The notes beneath the pieces were generated by a model, which made no database searches, was not told the DNA's origin, and worked only from the letters and a program-made list of their open reading frames with translations. Below, in pieces: positions 35,405-41,480 of a DNA stretch of 41,480 bases (positions within the stretch are counted from its first letter, which is position 1; each line of letters opens with the position of its first letter). The stretch is from positions 1-41,480 of the forward strand of contig JAADYX010000103.1 in NCBI GenBank assembly GCA_010092885.1, in the 5' to 3' direction. The DNA is from Chloroflexota bacterium (GTDB taxonomy: Bacteria > Chloroflexota > Anaerolineae > Aggregatilineales > UBA3940). Made by a program: the position numbers and the translations under genes.

Positions 35405-35434
35405 TTGTCCGGCAATGGCTCAAGCCGTTATACT
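35405..35434 (+). promoter_or_regulatory. Probable promoter of the bisphosphate nucleotidase-like gene
   Basis: TTGTCC (35405-35410), an 18-base spacer and TATACT (35429-35434) form a sigma-70-like promoter about 53 bases before the ATG. Upstream between 35273 and 35400 a CTCTCCTC / GAGAGGAG inverted pair about 40 bases apart is present but has no assigned role. Confidence 0.55.
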
Positions 35435-35487
35435 GATGATTCGTGGGCATATCGTTGTGTGTTCGTCACCTAGCAAAAGGATCAGCA

Positions 35488-36471
35488 ATGCAGGCGGAGC
35501 GTAATACAGCAGTTAGTGCCGCGCACGCAGCGGGGCAGCTGGCAATGGTCATCCGGCGGGAGGCGTTCCAGCAGGAAGACACGATGGAAAAAATCGGTCG
35601 GGAACCAGTCACAGTCGCTGACTTTAGTGCACAGGCTGTGATACTCAAAATGCTGGCACAGGCCTTTCCCGATGATGGTGTGCTTGCGGAGGAGAAAGCC
35701 GAGGACTTCACCCGGTTATCCGGTGAGCGCACCCATGCGCAGGTTCTCCACTACGTAGGCCAGGCGGTTGACCAGAGTGTCACCGCGGACGACATCAGCA
35801 CATGGTTGGACTTCGGGCGCGGGAAAGGCAACCGCCGCTTCTGGACGGTGGATCCGATTGACGGCACAAAGGGCTTTATCCGAGGCGATCAGTTTGCGAT
35901 TGCCATTGCTCTGATTGTGGATGGCATTGTTGAAGTGGGCGTTCTGTGCTGCCCTGCCATGCCATTTGATCCGGCGCGGCCCGATTCTTCAGGCGGAGTG
36001 ATTGCAGCGGCGGTGCGTGGTGAGGGCACTTCGCTGCTGCCCATGGACGATATCAGCAAGCAGCATGCTGCGTCCGTAACCACGGTACCCGATCCTGAGG
36101 CCGCACGTGTGGTGGAAAGTGTAGAGAAAAAGCACACTGATCATGGGTTTTCGGCGCGTGTGTTGGAAGAAGCTGGAGTCGGTGGTGACCCCGTGCGCAT
36201 CGACAGTCAGGCAAAGTATCTGGCGGTAGCTGATGGTCGGGCGGAGATCTACATCCGCAACTCGCGTGATGGCCATGTGGAGCGCATCTGGGACCATGCA
36301 GCAGGCGCACTGGTTGTGACGGAAGCGGGAGGGCGTGTCACCGATTTGGACGGCAAAACGCTTGACTTCTCACGCGGTGCGTATCTCGATGCAAACCGGG
36401 GGATCCTCGCGACCAACGGTCCGATTCACGATCCGATACTGGCTGCGATTGAGGCGGTGTCGCAGCGGTGA
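35488..36471 (+). CDS. 3'(2'),5'-bisphosphate nucleotidase-like phosphatase (inositol monophosphatase superfamily)
   Basis: A 327-residue member of the Mg-dependent, lithium-sensitive phosphatase superfamily. The metal-binding motifs are seen as LAEEKAED (Glu), WTVDPIDGTKGFIRG (Asp-Pro-Ile-Asp-Gly-Thr) and IWDHAAGALVVTEAGG (Trp-Asp). The long central part (IAAAVRGEGTSLLPM and the following ~100 residues) fits the HAL2/BPNT type that removes the 3'-phosphate of PAP and PAPS rather than the shorter IMPases. The start at 35488 follows AAAAGGA; an in-frame ATG at 35443 has no better support. Confidence 0.88.
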   Translation: MQAERNTAVSAAHAAGQLAMVIRREAFQQEDTMEKIGREPVTVADFSAQAVILKMLAQAFPDDGVLAEEKAEDFTRLSGERTHAQVLHYVGQAVDQSVTADDISTWLDFGRGKGNRRFWTVDPIDGTKGFIRGDQFAIAIALIVDGIVEVGVLCCPAMPFDPARPDSSGGVIAAAVRGEGTSLLPMDDISKQHAASVTTVPDPEAARVVESVEKKHTDHGFSARVLEEAGVGGDPVRIDSQAKYLAVADGRAEIYIRNSRDGHVERIWDHAAGALVVTEAGGRVTDLDGKTLDFSRGAYLDANRGILATNGPIHDPILAAIEAVSQR

Positions 36472-36483
36472 GTATGGGGCTGC

Positions 36484-37320
36484 TTACTCGTCGAGGATGA
36501 GAAAGCTGTCGATCAGTTCACCATCACGGTTGGACAACGACACGGAAACACCGGGTTCCCAAACAGCCGTCGTCAAACCCCAATAGAGGCTGCGGGCATC
36601 GTTGTCGCCGACGCGCGTGTATACGGTTACCGCTCCACCGGTGAACAGGCTGAACGCTGGAAAGGTGAACTCCTCGCTGATGTCTTCGCTGGTCAGAGTC
36701 CAGCCAGCCAGATTGACCGGTGCGCCTTCGTTGACGATCTCAACCGCTTCGGCGGTGATATCGCCTGGATTGATCACCCGGGCAATGGAGACTACAACCG
36801 AGCCTGCCGGAGCTGCAGTCGCGGTTGGAATGGGGGTCGTCTGTGTTGGGGTGGTGGTGGGTGTAGGCGGTTCAGTTGGGATGGGTGTGGGCAGACCGCA
36901 CACCGGGATCAGAATCTCCTGACCGACGGAAAGTATATCCGGGTTAAATTCGGCGTTTACGATGAGATTGGCTTCTGTGATGGCGTCCACGCTGACACCA
37001 TACTCGTCGGCGATCACACCGAGGGTCTGGCCGCTTTGCACTTCATGCAGTGGGTTCTCACAGCCATCGGGTGGGGGGCTTTCACTGTCAGCGATCTCGT
37101 CAGGTGCGGCAGCGGATGCATCGCCATCCCCTTCAGCCGCTGCGGTTGGTTCGCGTTCCGGCAGTTGGGCGGTTGGGCCTGGGGTAGGCAAAACGATCAC
37201 ATCTTCCTGCTGCTGACCCTCCCAGACGCGCAGAACGGCCAACGTGACCAGCAGCGACACCACTGCCGGGACTCCGATCAGAATGAGGAGGGAAGTTCCC
37301 CCACCGCGCCGTTGAGCCAT
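36484..37320 (-). CDS. Membrane-anchored LysM and lamin-tail (LTD) domain protein
   Basis: The 278-residue protein has one N-terminal membrane helix (about 11-30), an acidic Ala/Pro-rich spacer, a LysM domain (about 95-143: HEVQSGQTLGVIADEYGVSV, ending ILIPVCG) that binds peptidoglycan-type glycans, a threonine/proline linker (PTEPPTPTTTPTQTTPIP) and a C-terminal lamin-tail domain (about 170-275: VEIVNEGAPVNLAGWTL). It should be exposed at the cell surface. Such LysM/LTD architectures are frequent in Chloroflexota. It lies 13 bases after the permease gene and may share its transcript. Confidence 0.92.
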   Translation of the reverse strand: MAQRRGGGTSLLILIGVPAVVSLLVTLAVLRVWEGQQQEDVIVLPTPGPTAQLPEREPTAAAEGDGDASAAAPDEIADSESPPPDGCENPLHEVQSGQTLGVIADEYGVSVDAITEANLIVNAEFNPDILSVGQEILIPVCGLPTPIPTEPPTPTTTPTQTTPIPTATAAPAGSVVVSIARVINPGDITAEAVEIVNEGAPVNLAGWTLTSEDISEEFTFPAFSLFTGGAVTVYTRVGDNDARSLYWGLTTAVWEPGVSVSLSNRDGELIDSFLILDE

Positions 37321-37333
37321 TTAGCGTAAATCC

Positions 37334-38101
37334 TCAGGTTGTTCGGCGAATTTGTGCACGGAAGGCAACAGTCGAAAGAACGATGCCAAAAAGCGCAAAG
37401 CCAATGAGAACCCCCAGCGCAAGCCAGTTGTTGGCCTGACCGGCATATTCCACGCCATACATCAGGCTGCGCACGGCGTCAATTACATACGTGGTTGGGT
37501 TCAGACGACCGATGACTTGCATCCAACCGGGCAGCAGCACCAATGGGTAGAGCGCACTGCTGGCAAACAACAGCGGGAGATCGAGCGCTATGAGCCCATG
37601 ATAGCCCAACGTTGAATTTACACTCGCGGCTACTGCGAGCGCTAAGCCAGCCATCCCGATGGCATACAGGCCAATGTAGCCCAAGGCTGCGAGCCACCCA
37701 AGTGGGTTCATGCTGATGCTTGATCCAATAATCAAACCCAATGCCGCAATAAGTATCGCCTGGAACAACCCTTTGGTTGCCGTGGAGAGGGCACTCCCTG
37801 CCAGGATCGCATATCGTGGGATGGGTGCAGCCATGTATTCTTTTGTGATGCCATTGAGGCGCTCGTTGAGCATGATTGAGCCACCGGAGACGGCCCCACT
37901 CAGGGCGGCTAGGGCAATGATTCCGGGAACCATGAAACTGATATAGTTCTCCACAAACGACTCGCCGCCGATAAATGAGCGCATCCCCACACCGAAGAGT
38001 GCCACCCACAGCACGGGCTGTAGGAGCATACCAAAAGCGGCCTCCGGGTTGCGGAAGAACTTGGTCATGTGTTTGTGCCACAGGGTAAGTGTTGCTGCCA
38101 T
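37334..38101 (-). CDS. ABC-2 type transporter permease (DrrB-like)
   Basis: A 255-residue integral membrane protein with about six helices. The N-terminus MAATLTLWHKHMTKFFRNPE and the segment ending in YVIDAVRSLMYGVEY near the C-terminus are typical of DrrB/NodJ-like ABC-2 permeases for drug or polysaccharide export. The start at 38101 avoids overlap with the CitE-like gene, whose stop is 13 bases upstream. No matching ATPase gene is next to it, which is unusual. The substrate is unknown. Confidence 0.9.
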   Translation of the reverse strand: MAATLTLWHKHMTKFFRNPEAAFGMLLQPVLWVALFGVGMRSFIGGESFVENYISFMVPGIIALAALSGAVSGGSIMLNERLNGITKEYMAAPIPRYAILAGSALSTATKGLFQAILIAALGLIIGSSISMNPLGWLAALGYIGLYAIGMAGLALAVAASVNSTLGYHGLIALDLPLLFASSALYPLVLLPGWMQVIGRLNPTTYVIDAVRSLMYGVEYAGQANNWLALGVLIGFALFGIVLSTVAFRAQIRRTT

Positions 38102-38114
38102 AGGGAAGCGATCC

Positions 38115-39008
38115 TCAGTCGATATCGTCGGGCGAAATCGCGCGAGCAAGAATGCGGCGTGCGGCGCGGATCATGGGCATATCCACCATTTTGCCATTGT
38201 AGGCAAAGACACCGGTACCGTTTTGCTGGTGGTTCTCAAAGGCCGTGATAAGCGCGTGTGCCTCCGCGACTTCCTGTTCAGTCGGTGTGAACACCGACTT
38301 GATCACGTCAATCTGTGCCGGGTGGATGGCAAGCTTGCCTGTGTAGCCCAGACGCATCACACGCTCGGACTCAGCCCGTAGACCATCCAGATCATGTAGA
38401 TCGACATACGGCGTATCGAGTGCTTGCAAACCAAAGGCCGCAGCATGCAGCACTACGGCGCTGCGGGCATAGAAAACCTCATCGCCTTCGGGTGTGCGCA
38501 CCGCACCGATGCTGCCTGCGAGGTCTTCCGCACCGAAGGCTAATGCCTCAACACGTTGGTCAGCGCGGGCAATACCGGGCAGGTTGACCACTCCTAAGGC
38601 GGTCTCAATGATCGGGATCAGGCGCGTTGTGTTTGGCTCAAGTCCAATGCGCCGTTCGTGCCGGCGCAGCGTGTCAGATAGAGTCTGAATGTCATCGGAT
38701 GACTCCACTTTGGGAATAACGTAACCATCAGGGTAGCCCTCAATCGTGACCGCGATGTCACTTTCTTGCAAACCGGTACCCGGCGGATTGAGCCTTACGA
38801 GCCGTTCAGTACGCCCAAACTCGATTGACTCATCACGTAGAGCCTGCCGGACTGTCTCGCGGGCTGCCTCCTTATGGTTAAGGGCAACGCCATCCTCCAA
38901 ATCCATTATGATGCTATCTGCGCCGGATGCTGCTCCCTTTTTAATCTTGTGCAGATCGTCGCCAGGCATAAACAGAAGGACACGGCGGGTTCGCCTTGCT
39001 CTGAGCAT
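38115..39008 (-). CDS. CitE/CLYBL-like acyl-CoA lyase, probable citramalyl-CoA lyase
   Basis: A TIM-barrel enzyme of the HpcH/HpaI-CitE family (297 residues) that cleaves 3-hydroxyacyl-CoA esters to acetyl-CoA and an oxoacid. Landmarks are LLFMPGDDLHKIKKG, IIMDLEDGVALNHKEAAR, VIPKVESSDDI, IPIIETALGVVNLPGI, LAFGAEDLAGSIG and the C-terminal region HQQNGTGVFAYNGKMVDMPM. The latter closely follows human CLYBL and Mycobacterium Rv2498c, which act on citramalyl-CoA. A MaoC hydratase lies 4 bases upstream, as in Rv2499c-Rv2498c. Alternatives: malyl-CoA lyase/thioesterase. Confidence 0.88.
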   Translation of the reverse strand: MLRARRTRRVLLFMPGDDLHKIKKGAASGADSIIMDLEDGVALNHKEAARETVRQALRDESIEFGRTERLVRLNPPGTGLQESDIAVTIEGYPDGYVIPKVESSDDIQTLSDTLRRHERRIGLEPNTTRLIPIIETALGVVNLPGIARADQRVEALAFGAEDLAGSIGAVRTPEGDEVFYARSAVVLHAAAFGLQALDTPYVDLHDLDGLRAESERVMRLGYTGKLAIHPAQIDVIKSVFTPTEQEVAEAHALITAFENHQQNGTGVFAYNGKMVDMPMIRAARRILARAISPDDID

Positions 39009-39012
39009 CGGA

Positions 39013-39462
39013 TCACTCCGGTTTCTTCAGGAACATCACGGCACGGATGACCTCACATACGATGTCGTCGTGCTGGTTGTAGCCAAGGTGTTTCAGCCGC
39101 ACAATACCCCGATCGGGCTTGGAACGCGAGTCGCGCTTGCTGAGAACCTCTGTCTCAACCCGAATGGTGTCATTATGAAATACGGGATGCGGGTGCACCA
39201 CCGATTCATAGCCAAGATTCGCCACAATCGTACCAAACGTCAGGTCGTTGACGGTAATTCCTACAACGAGGCTCAGTGTGTACAGGCCATTGACGAGACG
39301 CTGCCCGAACTGTGTATCCTTAGCGAAAGCTTCGGAAATGTGCAGTGGCTGTGGGTTGAGGGTCATCGCACAGAACAAATGGTGCTCGCCCTCTGTAATG
39401 GTCTTCTGATAAGCATGCTGAAGACGCATGCCGACTTCGATTTCTTCAAAGTAGCGCCCCAT
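39013..39462 (-). CDS. MaoC-like (hot-dog) acyl-CoA hydratase
   Basis: A single hot-dog domain of 149 residues (MGRYFEEIEVGMRLQHAYQK), with the MaoC catalytic stretch LNPQPLHISEAFAKDTQFGQ in place of the usual Asp/His N-x-x-H-x-D pattern (N-P-Q-P-L-H-I-S), GQRLVNGLYTLSLVVGI and HPVFHNDTIRVETEVLSKRD. It probably hydrates an enoyl-CoA such as itaconyl-, mesaconyl- or crotonyl-CoA. It is coupled by a 4-base gap to the CitE-like lyase and transcribed from a promoter overlapping that of the divergent regulator. Confidence 0.88.
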   Translation of the reverse strand: MGRYFEEIEVGMRLQHAYQKTITEGEHHLFCAMTLNPQPLHISEAFAKDTQFGQRLVNGLYTLSLVVGITVNDLTFGTIVANLGYESVVHPHPVFHNDTIRVETEVLSKRDSRSKPDRGIVRLKHLGYNQHDDIVCEVIRAVMFLKKPE

Positions 39463-39494
39463 TGGTGATTCATCTCCAATTTGGATGCAGTTCG

Positions 39495-39523
39495 TTTATA
39501 ATTAGATACCTATCTATTGACAG
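39495..39523 (-). promoter_or_regulatory. Probable promoter of the maoC-citE pair
   Basis: On the minus strand CTGTCA (39523-39518), a 17-base spacer and TATAAA (39500-39495). Its -35 overlaps the -35 of the divergent regulator's promoter, and the TAGATA/TATCTA palindrome fills its spacer. Confidence 0.5.
39503..39516. promoter_or_regulatory. Palindrome TAGATA-CC-TATCTA, candidate operator
   Basis: A perfect inverted repeat with 6-base arms and a 2-base centre. It sits between the divergent promoters, in the spacer of one and directly next to the -35 of the other, which is where a repressor would control both. The adjacent XRE-type regulator is the natural candidate ligand; this is inferred. 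Confidence 0.55.
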
Positions 39524-39545
39524 AAGCCATTTCCTCGGATACAAT
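39517..39545 (+). promoter_or_regulatory. Strong sigma-70 promoter of the XRE regulator
   Basis: TTGACA (39517-39522), exactly 17 bases, then TACAAT (39540-39545). The leader to the ATG is about 95 bases. Confidence 0.75.
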
Positions 39546-39646
39546 AATCTAGATTCGTGCTCATGTATACCTGCATTCGATCAATGTTTTTGTATATCGT
39601 GAGCCGCCACAGCCAACATTTCTGCACAAGAGAGTGAGTAACAAAA

Positions 39647-40354
39647 ATGGCTAGAGATGACAAAGAACTGAGTGAATTTGCGCGCTGGCTTACACGCCGG
39701 ATGGGCGTACTCGGGCTCAAGAACGCGGATGTAGCACGTGCTACCAGTGTGACCGGTCCCGCAGTCAGCCTCTGGCGGACAGGCGTAAATGTCCCGGACA
39801 ATGACCGGATTGATGATCTTGCCGATGTGCTGCAGGTCACCCCGGAAACGATCCTCATCAAGTTGGGGCGTATGAAGCCGCGTGAAGGCATCACCAAAGA
39901 GTGGGAAGATATCATCACCCGCTTCCAGGATGCGGGCCCTGAGGCCGAGCGTCTGTTGTTCGCCCTGGGAGATGCGCTGCTTCTGGCCCTGCACCGCAAT
40001 CGCACACAGACCGAAATTCAACTGTCTCTCGATCCCGTCTTCCATGGCGAAAACCTCGAGGCGATGCGCAATATTCATGAGCTTGAAGATGAAGAGCGGC
40101 TCCTATTTTACAATCAGGTCCGCCTGCCAACCAACAAGAGCATCCAGCTTATGGTGACCATCGCGGGCTCAGAGGGGCCCAACCGGTATGTGGTTGTCGC
40201 TGAGTCCAGCCAGGACGAGCTGCCTGACATGACGGCCAACTTGAAAGTCGGCAGTGCGACTTATCAGACTCAAAGTGATGGCAAATACTTTGTATTCGAT
40301 GAGATCATCCTCGACGACACAGTGCGCAACATCACGCTGACGCTAGAACGCTAG
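39647..40354 (+). CDS. XRE-like helix-turn-helix transcription regulator
   Basis: The 235 residues begin with a helix-turn-helix of the lambda-repressor/Cro type (about 8-66: LKNADVARATSVTGPAVSLW, then VPDNDRIDDLADVLQVTP). A helical linker (about 80-118) leads to a C-terminal beta-rich domain (about 120-235) that I do not recognise and that may bind a ligand. The gene is divergent from maoC-citE and has a palindrome in the shared promoter region, which suggests it controls that pair and itself. An intrinsic terminator follows. Confidence 0.88.
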   Translation: MARDDKELSEFARWLTRRMGVLGLKNADVARATSVTGPAVSLWRTGVNVPDNDRIDDLADVLQVTPETILIKLGRMKPREGITKEWEDIITRFQDAGPEAERLLFALGDALLLALHRNRTQTEIQLSLDPVFHGENLEAMRNIHELEDEERLLFYNQVRLPTNKSIQLMVTIAGSEGPNRYVVVAESSQDELPDMTANLKVGSATYQTQSDGKYFVFDEIILDDTVRNITLTLER

Positions 40355-40379
40355 AGCCTCAACCGTGTAGTTGAATACG

Positions 40380-40406
40380 AAAGCCCGGCACTATGCCGGG
40401 CTTTTT
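40380..40406. terminator. Strong bidirectional terminator
   Basis: A perfect 9-bp stem (AAGCCCGGC / GCCGGGCTT) with a 5-base loop, a T run on the plus strand and an A-rich 5' flank that gives some T on the minus strand. It lies between convergent genes, so it serves the regulator and perhaps the E1 beta gene. Confidence 0.92.
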
Positions 40407-40410
40407 GCTG

Positions 40411-41421
40411 TTAGAAAGCTAGAAGCTCCTCGATTTCAAACCGGATACGCTCAACAGTGGGCACGACATGATCCATCAAGGTGGTGTTATACGGTACCGG
40501 CACCGGTGGGGAGGCTACGCGGCGCACGGGTGCATCGAGATCGAGGAAAGCTTCGTCGACGATAACCGCCGCGATCTCTGCCCCAAACCCCCCTGTGATG
40601 ATGTCCTCGTGCACGATTAAACAGCGCGAGGTTTTTCGCACTGATGTGAGTACCGTTTCACGATCCCAGGGCACAATAGTGCGCAGGTCGATGATCTCAA
40701 TGGCGGCCTCTACCGCATTGGCGGCGGCTTCGACCCGTTCAACCATGGCCCCCCAGGTAACAATGGTGAGTTCATCCCCCTGGGTGAGAACGGCCGCACG
40801 CCCAAACGGCAGCACATAGTCGTCGCCAGGATAGGGGCGGCGAGACCACGATGCATCATACACAGACCGGTGCTCGAAGAAGATGACCGGATCACTGCCG
40901 CGCAGGGCTGAGCGCAGCAGACCGACTGCGTCTTCAGCATTTGAGGGGAAGGCCAGCAGCCAGCCGACTTCATGCGCATAGACGATCTCACTGGTTTTGC
41001 TGTGCCAGGGATCGCCGATCTTGCGGTAGCCTCCCGGAATACGGACGATCATGGGAGCAGCGAACTTGCCGGCGGTGCGCCATCTAACGGTACCGGTGTT
41101 GTTGATCTGCTCTGTGGCCGGATCGGCATATTTGCGAAATTGGATCTCCGGCACGGGGACGAGGCCAGCATAGGCCAATCCCATTGAGCGCCCAATGATG
41201 CCTTCCTCGGAAAGGCTTGTGTCAAAGACCCTGGGTTCACCAAAGGCCTTTTGCAGACCGAGTGTCGCCGCATGGACACCGCCTTTTAGACCGACATCCT
41301 CGCCGAAAACGAGAAGCCGCGGATTGACCTCCAACTCATGTTCCAGTGTGCGCCGTACTGCCTCGATCATGTTAATGCGCACCGATGAGGATGGCTGCGG
41401 TCTATCCGTACCGGCGGGCAT
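40411..41421 (-). CDS. 2-oxoacid dehydrogenase E1 component, beta subunit
   Basis: The 336-residue transketolase-type subunit forms, with E1 alpha, the thiamine-diphosphate site of pyruvate, branched-chain or acetoin dehydrogenase complexes. Family segments are RINMIEAVRRTLEHELE, VFGEDVGLKGGVHAAT, TSLSEEGIIGRSMGLAYAGL, PVPEIQFRKYADPATEQINN, KFAAPMIVRIPGG and CLIVHEDIITGGFGAEIAA. The ATG at 41421 follows GGAAGGA by 6 bases. The frame, however, stays open to the window edge, so an alpha-beta fused protein is possible. Which oxoacid is used cannot be decided. Confidence 0.88.
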   Translation of the reverse strand: MPAGTDRPQPSSSVRINMIEAVRRTLEHELEVNPRLLVFGEDVGLKGGVHAATLGLQKAFGEPRVFDTSLSEEGIIGRSMGLAYAGLVPVPEIQFRKYADPATEQINNTGTVRWRTAGKFAAPMIVRIPGGYRKIGDPWHSKTSEIVYAHEVGWLLAFPSNAEDAVGLLRSALRGSDPVIFFEHRSVYDASWSRRPYPGDDYVLPFGRAAVLTQGDELTIVTWGAMVERVEAAANAVEAAIEIIDLRTIVPWDRETVLTSVRKTSRCLIVHEDIITGGFGAEIAAVIVDEAFLDLDAPVRRVASPPVPVPYNTTLMDHVVPTVERIRFEIEELLAF

Positions 41422-41423
41422 GG

Positions 41424-41480
41424 TTATTCCTTCCGCCGCGAGGCCGCCCACCGCCTGCGGGCGATCCGGGTCGGAAAAGG
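41424..41480 (-). CDS. Possible C-terminal end of an E1 alpha subunit gene (partial)
   Basis: On the minus strand a second frame ends at a TAA (41426-41424) two bases before the E1 beta ATG. It would give a tail of 18 residues beginning PFPT, a pattern found near the end of E1 alpha chains, but the rest is arginine-rich and could be non-coding. If the real frame is the one continuous with E1 beta, this entry is wrong and the two subunits are fused. Confidence 0.35.
   Translation of the reverse strand, partial: PFPTRIARRRWAASRRKE

Noticed and set aside
38746-39468. 240-codon open frame on the plus strand
   Set aside because: Antisense to the CitE-like and MaoC genes, both of which are well supported.
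1-41480. CRISPR array, insertion sequence, prophage or att site
   Set aside because: No spaced direct repeats longer than the short operator sites, no transposase, integrase or phage protein among the readable genes.

Overview
The window looks like a chromosomal segment of a Chloroflexota bacterium, probably class Anaerolineae. This is inferred from gene content and style: lipoproteins and membrane proteins with Pro/Thr-rich (PTPTP) linkers, a YacL-type PIN/TRAM membrane protein, a LysM plus lamin-tail protein, a WD40 lipoprotein, a membrane-anchored FGE-like protein, a CHAD protein and a bacterial PaaABCD cluster, in moderately GC-rich DNA with dense, often overlapping genes. No rRNA, tRNA, CRISPR array, insertion sequence or phage gene was seen, and no gene-free stretch exceeds 300 bases.

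Layout. 1-1059 (+): end of recF coupled to rlmB. 1026-3902 (-): an operon of a PAS pseudo-histidine-kinase, a membrane-anchored FGE-like protein and a DUF3592-like protein. 4038-4955 (-): ctaB. 5076-5669 (+): an HD hydrolase. 5722-9183 (-): pstC-pstA-pstB without pstS or phoU; PstA carries a large extra domain. 9184-9404: shared control region with a PHO-box-like array. 9405-10271 (+): zinc-ribbon membrane protein. 10477-11490 (+): a sigma-70 factor behind a strong promoter with three 11-bp-spaced TTGTACA sites.

11682-16112 (+): aldehyde dehydrogenase and paaA-paaB-paaC-paaD, the aerobic phenylacetyl-CoA epoxidase; PaaB is a tandem duplication and paaE is absent. 16157-19884: HIT protein (+), GT4 glycosyltransferase (-), GT-C type membrane glycosyltransferase (+). 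19860-22188 (-): a sugar-dehydrogenase-like lipoprotein and a short-form 6-phosphogluconate dehydrogenase. 22327-28743 (+): a family 4 uracil-DNA glycosylase that lost its Fe-S cysteines, a small membrane protein, a WD40 lipoprotein, a triple S1-domain protein, an FAD-binding protein and a two-component system. 28706-35272 (-): class A PBP, CHAD protein, cysS, PIN/TRAM protein. 35488-36471 (+): a bisphosphate nucleotidase-like phosphatase. 36484-39462 (-): LysM/LTD protein, ABC-2 permease, and a CitE-like lyase with a MaoC hydratase. 39647-40354 (+): an XRE-type regulator divergent from that pair, with a palindrome between overlapping promoters. 40411-end (-): E1 beta of a 2-oxoacid dehydrogenase.

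Functionally, phosphate uptake, phenylacetate ring activation and a probable C5-dicarboxyl-CoA (itaconyl/citramalyl-CoA) breakdown pair are the recognisable metabolic units. The most interesting signals are regulatory (PHO-box array, sigma-factor operator array, the paaA-paaB RNA element, the XRE palindrome) and domain-level (PstA insert, duplicated PaaB, Fe-S-less UDG, pseudokinase/FGE operon). I did not find a clearly new multi-gene defence or mobile system here.
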